34,896 nucleotides of DNA from Cyanobium sp. Cruz-8D1 (GTDB taxonomy: Bacteria > Cyanobacteriota > Cyanobacteriia > PCC-6307 > Cyanobiaceae), in assembly GCF_024345975.1 (NCBI RefSeq), contig NZ_JAGQCD010000030.1:1-34896 (forward strand), written 5' to 3'. Shown here in pieces: positions 27,273 to 34,064 of this stretch; the stretch's first letter is position 1; the number at the start of each line of letters is the position of its first letter. Below the pieces are notes generated by a model. That model did no database searches, was not told where the DNA came from, and was given only the letters and a program-made list of their open reading frames with translations. Both the position numbers and the translations under genes were made by a program.

Positions 27273-27341
27273 AAGGGGAGTGGCTGAAGGGGGGCGAAAC
27301 GATGGGCCTGGTGCGAGAGCGCTGCCGTCGTTTTTCTTGGC

Positions 27342-27770
27342 TTACGGCAGGGGAATCCGGCAAAAAGGCTCACGCCGAAAGCGCCGATAGACATCGAAGT
27401 CACTGTCCAGAGAGAGGATCTCGGCGATATCCAGGCGCTCTGAGAGTGTCACCAAGGTGAGGTCGGCGAAATCACCGGGTAGATCGGCGTAGCGCTGGTT
27501 GAGTTCAGCGATGCGGGCGTAATCCTCCGGAAGCAGGTCGATTGCATGGATCCCGCCGCGGCTCACCGCTCCAAGCAGGTGATTCTGAGCGGCGAGAACG
27601 CGGCGATCTCCGGGATCCCCCAACAGCCACAGCACCTCCGCAATGCAGATCGGGGAGGTGATCAGTTGGGCGGCGTTCTGATCAAAGAAGGCCACCACCG
27701 CTTGATGCAGGGGCTCCTGCTGCTGGTAGTAGCTGAGCAGGATTCCCGAATCGATCAGGATCCGCCGCAT
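27342..27770 (-). CDS. vapC: PIN-domain ribonuclease toxin (VapC)
   Basis: PIN toxin of 142 residues, expected to cleave RNA. Acidic metal ligands are in place: D7 (ILIDSGILLSYY), E45 (CIAEVLWLL), D103 (GDFADLTLV) and D122-D124 (LSLDSDFDVYRR). Its ATG overlaps the stop of the ribbon-helix-helix antitoxin gene directly upstream, the normal VapBC order. Confidence 0.88.
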   Translation of the reverse strand: MRRILIDSGILLSYYQQQEPLHQAVVAFFDQNAAQLITSPICIAEVLWLLGDPGDRRVLAAQNHLLGAVSRGGIHAIDLLPEDYARIAELNQRYADLPGDFADLTLVTLSERLDIAEILSLDSDFDVYRRFRREPFCRIPLP

Positions 27771-28036
27771 CAGCGCCGCTCCAGCCGGCGAGCCTGGAGC
27801 TGCTCGGTGAGCAGCCGGCGCCGTTCCTGGCGTTCAGCGCTGCCCGGTGGCAGGGTGTCGAGGAAGGGATCGGGGTGGCCGCCCAACTGCTCGGTGATCG
27901 AGGGGGCGGGCCGGCGCTGTTGCCAGCGATCGCGGATGAGCTGGCGGATCAGGGTGCTCTTGTCCTGGCCTGTGGCAGCCAGCAGCTCCTGGAGGCAGCG
28001 TTCGGTTTCGCTGTCCAGCCTGACGGTGAGTGGCAT
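27770..28036 (-). CDS. vapB: ribbon-helix-helix antitoxin (VapB/CopG-like)
   Basis: 88-residue protein with an N-terminal ribbon-helix-helix (MPLTVRLDSETERCLQELLA, then GQDKSTLIRQLIRDRW) for operator binding, and a charged C-terminal tail (from ~60) likely to wrap the toxin. It is coupled to vapC by overlapping stop and start. Autoregulation of the pair is expected from the family; no operator repeat was identified. Confidence 0.82.
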   Translation of the reverse strand: MPLTVRLDSETERCLQELLAATGQDKSTLIRQLIRDRWQQRRPAPSITEQLGGHPDPFLDTLPPGSAERQERRRLLTEQLQARRLERR

Positions 28037-28135
28037 GGCCCCCAGCCCCGACGTTGTACGACGATTGGATTGATTGTAATACGGCTGACCTGATTCCGCC
28101 TGTATCGAGCGATGTCCTCACGGACGGCCATCCCC

Positions 28136-28963
28136 TCAGGCCTCCCGATCCCCACGACCCAGCTCGCGCAGATAGTCAGAACCGGAGCCGGAGGAGCGCC
28201 GTCCAGAGCCACCGAAGCGGGACCGCCGCCAGGTGCTCTGCAGCTCCTGCAGCAGGGTGCGGGGTTCGCCAGGCCGCCGGGCCAGGGCGGCAAAGCCGAG
28301 GGCCAAGGCAAGGCTGGCTAGGGCATTGCGGAGCAGCTCGGGCAGCAGCAGCAGAGGCGTGCGGGGCTGGCTGGCCTCGCGCTCGCGGCTGATCTGCAGG
28401 GCGGCCTGATCGAGCACGGCGTTGACCTGGGCCTTGAGCAACGGCAGGGGCTGGGCGATGTCGGCGGGGCCCAGCACGGGCCCCTGCAGCTTCTGGAGCT
28501 GCTGGTTGAGATCGGCGTTGCTGGCGGCGCCGGCCACGGCCTGGCGGAGGGCCTTGAGTTTGGCCTCGGCGCCCTGGATGCGGGCGGCCTGGGCGTTGTT
28601 GACCGTGCGGCTGGTCCGCAGGCCGGCGATGGTCTGCAGGGGAAGGAGCAGCAGGAAGCCGAGGGCGGCGGCCACGGCCAGCTGGGCGCAGAGGCGAGCG
28701 CGGTTTTTCAGCTGTGGATCGTGGGGGCCGAGCTCAGCGGCGATCTGCAGCAGGGCCAGGCCGAGCAGGGGGAAGGCGGCGGTATTGATCAAGGCGCCCG
28801 CCAGACGCAACTGCCAGGCGGGATCGAGCACCTGCAGGGGGAACAGGGCTGGGGCCACCAGCGAGGCGAAGAGCACAAAGAGCACCAGCGCCACCACGCT
28901 CAGCCCCGGGGCGGAGAGGAGCACGGGAGTGCCGGAGCGGGATGAATCGGAGCTGGGGGGCAT
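28136..28963 (-). CDS. HpsJ-like membrane protein (copy A)
   Basis: 275-residue membrane protein resembling the cyanobacterial HpsJ family, linked to polysaccharide export and exosortase systems. Hydrophobic segments lie at about 15-38 (LSVVALVLFVLFASLV), 52-70 ([15 protein letters not shown]), 88-108 and near 215-235 (LLRNALASLALALGFAALA). Between them is a helical Ala/Leu/Gln-rich region with a repeated heptad look, and the tail ends in an Arg/Ser/Gly-rich stretch plus DYLRELGRGD. The start ATG 28963 is chosen because MPPSSDSSRSG is shared with copy B at 32158. It lies downstream of the PEP-CTERM gene and its terminator. The function is inferred from family and neighbours only. Confidence 0.7.
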   Translation of the reverse strand: MPPSSDSSRSGTPVLLSAPGLSVVALVLFVLFASLVAPALFPLQVLDPAWQLRLAGALINTAAFPLLGLALLQIAAELGPHDPQLKNRARLCAQLAVAAALGFLLLLPLQTIAGLRTSRTVNNAQAARIQGAEAKLKALRQAVAGAASNADLNQQLQKLQGPVLGPADIAQPLPLLKAQVNAVLDQAALQISREREASQPRTPLLLLPELLRNALASLALALGFAALARRPGEPRTLLQELQSTWRRSRFGGSGRRSSGSGSDYLRELGRGDREA

Positions 28964-29030
28964 GGCGAAACTCAGGGGGCTCGAGCGCAGAGCAGAACGC
29001 AAAGTAGGAATTGCCGCCCACGGCGGCCAT

Positions 29031-29055
29031 AAAAAAGCCCCGCCAATGGCAGGGC
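29031..29055 (-). terminator. Rho-independent terminator after PEP-CTERM gene A
   Basis: On the minus strand an 8-bp GC-rich stem (with one G:U pair) around a 3-nt loop is followed by six U residues (29031-29036). It lies just after the PEP-CTERM gene stop and before hpsJ, so hpsJ is expected to have its own promoter or depend on readthrough. Confidence 0.85.
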
Positions 29056-29078
29056 CGTGCATGAAATCAGGGCTGTAA

Positions 29079-29735
29079 TCAAGCCTGGGGCGGAGTGATC
29101 AAAGGAGCGGCGATGCGCTTGCGCAGGCGACGGCTCCAGCCGAAGGCGGCGCCGATGCCGAGCAGGGGCAGGGGGCCCGGGACAGCCGCAGCGGGTGGGT
29201 TACCAAGGACCACCTGAATCGTCTCACTGGTGCCGGTGAACGACCAAGTGCCGATCAGGCCTGATGTAGTGAAGCCAAGGCTTGCCAGGGTTGTGCCATT
29301 GAAGGTGGCGCTACTGACAATTGAGTCAGAAAAGTTGTAAGCAGGATCAATTGCAAAAACAGACCCTGCACCGGCGAAACCTGTAGTTATTCCAGACACA
29401 GTGGACGCGGGAAGCAAACTTGCAGTTCCGACAAAAGATGTCGGACCTGAGATAATGTAAACCGGGATTTGGCCGATGTCAGATCCGGTGCAAATAACTG
29501 CAGCTGACGATACGATTGCTCCATCTATGTCACAACTGCTGTTGCCCAATAACGTTGCCCCAGTCAGATCCAGGCTGCCACTCGTCTGAACAATCACAGC
29601 TCCCGCAGATTCAAAAATGTTGTAGGTCAGAACAGCCTTGGCCTGCCCCTGCACCAACAACAACGCAGCAGGTGCGGCCAGCAAGGGAGCAATGTGTTTG
29701 CAATGTTGGAATAAGCCAACAATTTGTCTTTTCAT
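29079..29735 (-). CDS. secreted protein with a PEP-CTERM-like sorting signal (copy A)
   Basis: 218-residue exported protein. The N-terminal signal peptide (PLLAAPAALLLVQGQAKA, likely cleaved after A34) is followed by LTYNIFESAGAVIVQTSGSL, a Ser/Thr/Gly-rich beta-type domain. The C-terminal exosortase-type signal is VPGPLPLLGIGAAFGWSRRL with a basic cluster RRLRKRI. Instead of ending there it has ten more residues (AAPLITPPQA). Exosortase substrates are anchored at or released through the cell surface, often with exopolysaccharide, fitting the hpsJ-like neighbour. The ATG start lies at the same distance from a conserved upstream element as the GTG of copy B. Confidence 0.8.
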   Translation of the reverse strand: MKRQIVGLFQHCKHIAPLLAAPAALLLVQGQAKAVLTYNIFESAGAVIVQTSGSLDLTGATLLGNSSCDIDGAIVSSAAVICTGSDIGQIPVYIISGPTSFVGTASLLPASTVSGITTGFAGAGSVFAIDPAYNFSDSIVSSATFNGTTLASLGFTTSGLIGTWSFTGTSETIQVVLGNPPAAAVPGPLPLLGIGAAFGWSRRLRKRIAAPLITPPQA

Positions 29736-29765
29736 TGGGACATATTAGAACTTTATGCAATTCTG

Positions 29766-29773
29766 CCCCCCCC
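29766..29773 (-). promoter_or_regulatory. G8 homopolymer in the leader of PEP-CTERM gene A
   Basis: Eight consecutive G on the minus strand, 30 bp before the ATG. Copy B has nine G (plus eight T) at the same distance. Such tracts are prone to slippage and are a known basis of phase-variable expression in other bacteria; here that is inference. Confidence 0.5.
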
Positions 29774-29795
29774 TGAAAATTGCCTGCTTCTTGGT

Positions 29796-29819
29796 GCCAG
29801 TAAAGCGATTGGCACATGC
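29796..29819 (-). promoter_or_regulatory. conserved 24-bp element upstream of PEP-CTERM gene A
   Basis: 24 bases matching 33005-33028 with two mismatches, and lying 60 bp before the start codon (61 bp in copy B). The flanking leader sequence is much less conserved, so this is a candidate promoter or regulator site. Confidence 0.5.
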
Positions 29820-29841
29820 GGTAATCCTTTGTTGGTTAGGT

Positions 29842-30537
29842 GTGTCTACCGGGTTCGCTTCCTTCCCCTTGCTCGGCCTGGCCCTGCTCTGCATCGGCTT
29901 TAACTACCGCCGCCACGCCGCCGAGACCGGCGCCGCCATCCCGCAGCGGCCGGTGCTGTTCATGAAGTCGCCGAGGGCGGTGCAGGATCCGGAGGCGCCG
30001 ATCGAGCTGCCCACCGCCCTGGCCAGTCACCAGGTGGATTACGAGGCGGAGCTGGCGGTGGTGATCGGCCGGCGCTGCAAGAACGTGGGGGTGGATGAGG
30101 CGTTGGGGGCGGTGCTCGGTTACACCTGCGCCAACGATGTGAGCGCCCGCGACTGGCAGAAGCGCCCCGAACTGGGCGGCGGCCAGTGGTGCCGCGGCAA
30201 GAGCTTCGACACCTTCGCCCCCCTCGGCCCGGTGCTGGTGAGCGCCGCCGACTTGCCCGATCCCCAGGCCCTAGCGATCAGCACCCACCTCAACGGCGAG
30301 CGGCTGCAACACGGCCACATCAGCGACATGATCTTTTCGGTGGCCGAGATCATCGCCTTTCTTTCCGGCAGCACCACCCTGCTGCCGGGCACCGTGATCC
30401 TCACCGGCACCCCCGAGGGCGTGGGCATGGCCGCCGATCCACCCCGCTGGCTTAAGCCCGGCGATCTGGTGGAGGTCACGATCGAGGGGATTGGCACGCT
30501 CCGCAATCCGGTGGTGGCGGAGGGGGTTGGGGGCTGA
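29842..30537 (+). CDS. fumarylacetoacetate-hydrolase-family protein with a chimeric 5' end
   Basis: FAH-fold hydrolase/isomerase/decarboxylase. The core is complete: [37 protein letters not shown] (metal-binding glutamates), [13 protein letters not shown] (metal Asp), [14 protein letters not shown] and [15 protein letters not shown]. The upstream sequence to ~29840 copies the leader of the PEP-CTERM genes, so an ATG at 29755 is unlikely to be native; GTG 29842 is used. Residues [10 protein letters not shown] just before the core are encoded by 27 bases that match the hpsJ copy A gene with one mismatch. The natural N-terminus was therefore probably lost in a rearrangement. The substrate is unknown; activity is possible because short FAH proteins begin close to this point. 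Confidence 0.8.
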   Translation: MSTGFASFPLLGLALLCIGFNYRRHAAETGAAIPQRPVLFMKSPRAVQDPEAPIELPTALASHQVDYEAELAVVIGRRCKNVGVDEALGAVLGYTCANDVSARDWQKRPELGGGQWCRGKSFDTFAPLGPVLVSAADLPDPQALAISTHLNGERLQHGHISDMIFSVAEIIAFLSGSTTLLPGTVILTGTPEGVGMAADPPRWLKPGDLVEVTIEGIGTLRNPVVAEGVGG

Positions 30538-30594
30538 GGGGGCGGCCGAAGCGGTGCGCCTTCGTTGATGTCGTTCCGAGAGCGCTCGCCAGGC

Positions 30595-31032
30595 TCAGAT
30601 CGCTGAAATGACAAAGAGATGGCTCGCGCTGGCTCCGGGCACCTGCTGGGGCTCAATCCGTTGATCAAAGCTCACCAGCCGGCCGCCATGGGCCACGGCC
30701 AGAGCCAGCAGATAGGCATCGGTGATCTGGCGAGGACCGAGTATGCGCTCCCAGCGAATCAGACCTTTCTGGAGCAGGCTGATCTGCTGGGGCCAGAAGG
30801 CATGGCTTGGATGGTCGCAGGCCTCGACCAGACGGGCCGCCACCTGCTGGGCGGGTTGCGTGTTGGGATAGGCGGGCTGCGCCATGATCCGCACCACACC
30901 GGTTTCGGTGAGCGGACAGGTGGCCCAGCCCTGGTCGAGATTCCGCTCCAGCCAGGTGCAGGCGGAGCTATGCATCACATGCCCACTGTCGAGCAGGGCG
31001 ATGATCACATTCACATCCAGCAAGGCCCGCAT
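30595..31032 (-). CDS. vapC: PIN-domain ribonuclease toxin (second VapC)
   Basis: 145-residue PIN protein: MRALLDVNVIIALLD (D6), CPLTETGVVRI (E43), TDAYLLALAVAHGGRLVSFD (D105, D123) give the four acidic residues. A different subgroup from the VapC at 27342. ATG 31032 overlaps the antitoxin stop. Confidence 0.9.
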   Translation of the reverse strand: MRALLDVNVIIALLDSGHVMHSSACTWLERNLDQGWATCPLTETGVVRIMAQPAYPNTQPAQQVAARLVEACDHPSHAFWPQQISLLQKGLIRWERILGPRQITDAYLLALAVAHGGRLVSFDQRIEPQQVPGASASHLFVISAI

Positions 31033-31274
31033 CAGATGCCTTCGAGATCGCGCAGCTTGTCGATTTGTTCGTTACTTACCAGGCGCTGATTGTTGGCCGC
31101 AAAGGGACGGAATCCGGCCACAACCGCAGCACCTGAGCGCTGGGCTGCTGCCTCACCGGTGAGGGCAGAGCGCAACAGTCTCGAAACCACTTGCCCTGCG
31201 GAGACTCCTTGCCGGCGAGCCAACTCCTTGGCGGCGGCTAACACATCGTCTTCGATGTCCAGCGTGGTTCGCAT
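31032..31274 (-). CDS. vapB: ribbon-helix-helix antitoxin (second VapB)
   Basis: 80-residue antitoxin beginning MRTTLDIEDDVLAAAKELAR, with GVSAGQVVSRLLRSAL for the second helix. It is coupled to the downstream vapC by an ATGA-type overlap. The C-terminal part (VVAGFRPFAANN and a charged end) probably contacts the toxin. Confidence 0.88.
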   Translation of the reverse strand: MRTTLDIEDDVLAAAKELARRQGVSAGQVVSRLLRSALTGEAAAQRSGAAVVAGFRPFAANNQRLVSNEQIDKLRDLEGI

Positions 31275-31321
31275 CGCTAGCCTCAGCCTCAGTGCATCTT
31301 AGCATCAGCGCATCAAGTTGC

Positions 31322-32158
31322 TCAGAAGTCGCGATCCGCGCGATCCGCGCGACCCAGCTCGCGGAGGTAATCGCCATCGGCGTTGCTGACGCGCCGACCG
31401 GCGCCGCCGAACCTGGAAGGCCGCCAGGTGCTCTGCAGCTCCTGGAGCAGGGAACGCTCTGAACCCGGCCGCCGGGCCAGGGCGGCAAAGCCGAGGGCCA
31501 GCGCCAGGCTGGCGAGGGCGTTGCGGAGCAGCTCGGGCAGTAGGAGCAGGGGTGTGCGGGGCTGGCTGGCTTCCCGCTCGCGGCTGATCTGCAGGGCGGC
31601 CTGATCGAGCACGGCACCCGCCTGGGCCTTGAGCAACGGCAGCGGCTGGGCCAGATCGGCGGGGCCGAGCACCGGGCCCTGCAGGCGCTGTAGCCGTTGG
31701 TTGATCTCCTCGTTGTTGGTGGCGCTGGCCACGGCCTGGCGCAACACCACCAAGCGCCGTTCGGCGCCGCTGATGCGGGAGTTCTGGGCGGTGGAGGTGG
31801 AGCGGCTCTGCTGCAGCCCCGCCACCCCCACCAACGGCACCAGCAGCAGAAAGCCCAGGGCGACCGCCACCGCCAGGTGACTGCACAACCGCTGGCGGCG
31901 TTCCAGCACCGGATCGTGGGGCCCCAGCTCCACGGCGATCTGCAGCAGCGCCAGCCCCAGCAGGGCAAAAGGAGCACCGTTGACCAAACTGCTCGCCAGG
32001 CGCAGCTGCCAGAGCGGGTTGAGCAGCTGCACCGGCCACACGGCCCCCGCCACGAGCGTGGCGAAAAGCACGAACAACACCAGGGCCACCACGCTCAAGC
32101 CCGGGGAGGAGAAGAGCACAAGGCTGCCGGAGCGGGACGAATCGGAGCTGGGGGGCAT
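31322..32158 (-). CDS. HpsJ-like membrane protein (copy B)
   Basis: 278-residue paralog of the protein at 28136-28963. The N-terminus (MPPSSDSSRSG, APGL/SPGLSVVALVLFVLFA) and the C-terminal half are almost identical in the two (for example QISREREASQPRTPLLLLPE and LRNALASLALALGFAALARR). The middle helical region has diverged (ISGAERRLVVLRQAVASATN here). It keeps the same four hydrophobic segments and a charged C-terminal tail. It lies downstream of PEP-CTERM gene B and its terminator. Duplication rather than convergent similarity is clear from shared non-coding DNA. Confidence 0.7.
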   Translation of the reverse strand: MPPSSDSSRSGSLVLFSSPGLSVVALVLFVLFATLVAGAVWPVQLLNPLWQLRLASSLVNGAPFALLGLALLQIAVELGPHDPVLERRQRLCSHLAVAVALGFLLLVPLVGVAGLQQSRSTSTAQNSRISGAERRLVVLRQAVASATNNEEINQRLQRLQGPVLGPADLAQPLPLLKAQAGAVLDQAALQISREREASQPRTPLLLLPELLRNALASLALALGFAALARRPGSERSLLQELQSTWRPSRFGGAGRRVSNADGDYLRELGRADRADRDF

Positions 32159-32224
32159 GGCAGACCTCAGGGGCTAGAGCGCAGAGCAGGAAGCAGAGCA
32201 GGAATAGCCGCCCATGGCGGCCAC

Positions 32225-32249
32225 AAAAAAGCCCCGCCGAAGGCAGGGC
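32225..32249 (-). terminator. Rho-independent terminator after PEP-CTERM gene B
   Basis: Same stem as the copy A terminator (8-bp GC-rich stem, 3-nt loop, six U on the minus strand). The loop differs between copies. Confidence 0.85.
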
Positions 32250-32273
32250 CGGGAAAGGAAATCAGGACTGCAA

Positions 32274-32943
32274 TCAGACCTGGGGCGGTGTGATCAAAGG
32301 AGCGGCGATGCGCTTGCGCAACTTGCGACTCCAACCGAAGGCGGCACCGGCGCCCAGCAGGGGGAGGGGGCCGGGAACAGATGCGGCTGGTGCGCCAAGC
32401 AATGCCTGAATCGTGTCACCGGTGCCCATCCAGGATCCAGGAACCAAGCAGACCAGAATTAATAGTGAACCCAAGACTTGATAGTGTTTGACCGGTAATT
32501 GTAGAAGCACTGACGATGGGTGATCCAGAAATATAGCCAGAAGAGATTGCAAATCCTACGGGTAGACTGAATGGGTTTAGCTGACCCACCAAATAAGTGC
32601 TAGTTGCACTTACAGAGGAGCCGATACCGTTGAACACGGATCCATTAAAAGACGGCGAACCAGTAATGCCGTAAAGAGCCAAATTTCCTTCTGGGCCTGT
32701 GCATATAATAGCTCGAGATGAATTTATGGCACCACTAGAGCCGCAATCGGCTGAGCCAATGGATGTCAGGGGGAGATTTAGGCTGCCACTTGTCTGAACA
32801 ACAACATCCCCTCCAGATTCAAAAATGTTGTAGGTCAGAACCGCTTTGGCCTGCCCTTGGCTCAGCAAGAGGGCGGCCGGCGCTGCAAGCAGGGGCGAAA
32901 GACGCTTGCAGCGTTGTGCGAGGGTTCGAAGCGGCGCAATCAC
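32274..32943 (-). pseudogene. PEP-CTERM-like secreted protein (copy B), frame broken by a 7-bp tandem duplication
   Basis: Paralog of the protein at 29079. From GTG 32943 the signal peptide (PLLAAPAALLLSQGQAKA) and LTYNIFESGGDVVVQTSGSL follow, and the frame continues to a premature stop at 32416. The sorting signal (VPGPLPLLGAGAAFGWSRKL, RKRI, then AAPLITPPQV) lies in another frame, ending at 32274. Removing one copy of the tandem 7-mer at 32428-32441 joins both parts in frame (GSWMGTGDTIQ). As written, the protein would be exported without its sorting signal. GTG 32943 is chosen by alignment with copy A; an in-frame ATG at 32985 gives a longer leader but crosses the homopolymer tract. Confidence 0.8.
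32428..32441. repeat. 7-bp tandem duplication causing the frameshift
   Basis: The heptamer atccagg occurs twice in direct succession (32428-32434, 32435-32441). One unit is absent from the inferred ancestral frame, so gain or loss of one unit switches the C-terminal sorting signal out of or into frame. Confidence 0.85.
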
Positions 32944-32974
32944 TGCATGGGCGTGCAAAGTTGCAGCAACAAGG

Positions 32975-32991
32975 CCCCCCCCCAAAAAAAA
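32975..32991 (-). promoter_or_regulatory. G9/T8 homopolymer tract in the leader of PEP-CTERM gene B
   Basis: On the minus strand T8 is followed by G9, ending 31 bp before the GTG start. It corresponds to the G8 tract of copy A. It is a slippage-prone site. Confidence 0.5.
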
Positions 32992-33004
32992 TCATGCCCC
33001 TGAG

Positions 33005-33028
33005 GCCAGTGAAGCGATTGGCACGTGC
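33005..33028 (-). promoter_or_regulatory. conserved 24-bp element upstream of PEP-CTERM gene B
   Basis: Matches 29796-29819 with two mismatches at nearly identical distance to the start codon (61 versus 60 bp). Confidence 0.5.
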
Positions 33029-33065
33029 AATAGCCGTTTCGGGCTTTCGGTAGGTGTCTTTTCGG

Positions 33066-33085
33066 GGGGCGCCTTAAGGCGCCCC
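33066..33085. other. perfect 20-bp palindrome
   Basis: 33066-33075 is the exact reverse complement of 33076-33085, with no loop. It lies between the copy B leader and the MNT relic. It could be a bidirectional terminator stem or a protein-binding site; no U-run follows on the plus strand. Confidence 0.6.
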
Positions 33086-33178
33086 GTACGCGCGCGTCGT
33101 CCCATCCCCTTCAGCTGAATCACCCTGGTGCGGCTCCATAGCCAGGGCTACCGAGATTTGGCCGCCAACCGCCTCATT

Positions 33179-33258
33179 GCTACCTGTGCCACAACCAGCG
33201 GCTGTCCCGTTGCAGCGCCTGCTCCGGCTCCGGCCAGCGCAGCAGCGATGGCGTCAAG
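33179..33258 (-). pseudogene. internally deleted relic of an MNT nucleotidyltransferase gene
   Basis: 33179-33215 matches the 3' end of the MNT gene (26451-26487) with one mismatch, then 33217-33258 matches its 5' region (26758-26799). About 270 bp that encode the catalytic core are missing. This shows a second HEPN/MNT-type module once stood here. Confidence 0.75.
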
Positions 33259-33287
33259 ACTGGAAACCGTGTCGAGCCCCTGGCGCG

Positions 33288-33671
33288 CTACACCACAAAT
33301 CCCAGGATCTGCCCCACGATCGACCGCACCTGATCCAGCCTGTCGTTGCTGAGGGAGCCCATGGGATGGGGCCGGGCACCCCGGGCCTTCCAATCGAAGG
33401 ACTTGATTTGGTGGCAGAGCACAAAGCTGTGGGCCTGCGGCCGCTCTGGAATCGGCCCAAGATCCACCGCCAGGGAGGAGCCGTGGTTGTAGGCCGCCGA
33501 TGTCATGGCACATCCCACCACCAACCCAACAGAGGCATGGAAGGGGGCGGTGGAGAGCACCAGAAAGGGATGGTGGTCCCTCATCTCCCGTCCGGCCTGG
33601 GGGTTGTGGTCGATCCAGATCACTTCACCCCGATCCGGTACCCAGGGGGCTGAGGGTCGCGGCGGGGTCAT
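33288..33671 (-). CDS. mazF: MazF/PemK-type mRNA interferase toxin
   Basis: 127-residue toxin with the MazF/PemK fold: RGEVIWIDHNPQAGREMRDH followed by PFLVLS (the RGE...G.E...RP region), VVGCAMTSA, and FVLCHQIKSFDWKARGAR near the middle, the usual strand order. It is expected to cleave RNA at short sequences. The start overlaps the end of the MazE gene. Confidence 0.87.
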   Translation of the reverse strand: MTPPRPSAPWVPDRGEVIWIDHNPQAGREMRDHHPFLVLSTAPFHASVGLVVGCAMTSAAYNHGSSLAVDLGPIPERPQAHSFVLCHQIKSFDWKARGARPHPMGSLSNDRLDQVRSIVGQILGFVV

Positions 33672-33928
33672 TCGATGACCTCTGTGCCGATCGGATCCCA
33701 GGCCATCGCTTCGGTGGCCTCGCCTGCCATGGGCGAGTAGATCGCCAGTCGCTCCGCCAGGGAGAGCCGGGGCTGGACGGGCCGGATCAGCACGCCATCA
33801 GCCACCACCTTGAGTTCCACGGTCTGGTTGTCGTGAAGCCGGGCCTCACGGGCGATGGCGGCGGGCAGGCGCACCCCGAGGGAATTCCCCCAGCGGCGCA
33901 GATCCTGGCGAGGGAGCTGGGAAGCCAT
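33668..33928 (-). CDS. mazE: MazE-type antitoxin
   Basis: 86-residue protein with the AbrB/MazE swapped-hairpin motif RRWGNSLGVRLPAAIAREA followed by VELKVVADGVLIRPVQP. The acidic C-terminus should bind MazF. ATG 33928. Coupled to mazF by a 4-bp overlap. Confidence 0.87.
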   Translation of the reverse strand: MASQLPRQDLRRWGNSLGVRLPAAIAREARLHDNQTVELKVVADGVLIRPVQPRLSLAERLAIYSPMAGEATEAMAWDPIGTEVIE

Positions 33929-33954
33929 CAGCTACCGGACGTTTAGCCGTTAGT

Positions 33955-34064
33955 TTAGACATCTATGTCGGGGCGGCTGGATCCTGATTGGCTCCCCAGG
34001 CCAGGCCTGGCGGGATCGAGCAGCTGCAGGGAGGCCAGGGCGGCGGCCACCAGTGGAGGGGCCC
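33955..34064 (-). pseudogene. possible C-terminal gene remnant cut by the right IS copy
   Basis: The minus-strand frame from the IS tip reads LVAAALASLQLLDPARPGLG... to a stop at 33955. It looks like the tail of a protein interrupted at about 34065, but no family is recognised. It may equally be non-coding. Confidence 0.25.

Larger units (their letters stand above)
28136..29844. repeat. duplicated block, copy A (hpsJ-like + terminator + PEP-CTERM gene + leader)
   Basis: The order hpsJ-like, terminator, PEP-CTERM-like gene and upstream leader recurs at 31322-33056 in the same orientation. Proteins are similar throughout, and the terminators, the region between the genes and the leader are also recognisably copied. 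Divergence is greatest in the middle of the secreted protein. Confidence 0.85.
31322..33056. repeat. duplicated block, copy B
   Basis: Second copy of the hpsJ-like/terminator/PEP-CTERM/leader block (copy A 28136-29844), same orientation, separated from copy A by the FAH-family gene and a VapBC module. Confidence 0.85.

Noticed and set aside
29740..29775. TAATAT as a -10 box for PEP-CTERM gene A
   Set aside because: It lies only about seven bases before the ATG, and no matching -35 is present at the right spacing outside the G-tract.
29755..29841. ATG start for the FAH-family gene
   Set aside because: This stretch duplicates the non-coding leader of the other PEP-CTERM block, so it is unlikely to be the native N-terminus.
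31697..32293. 198-codon plus-strand frame across hpsJ copy B
   Set aside because: Antisense of a duplicated, clearly coding gene; Gln/His-rich shadow composition.
26200..33300. CRISPR array or tRNA genes in the repeat-rich region
   Set aside because: Repeats are few, long and not regularly spaced. No tRNA cloverleaf or repeat-spacer pattern was seen by eye.
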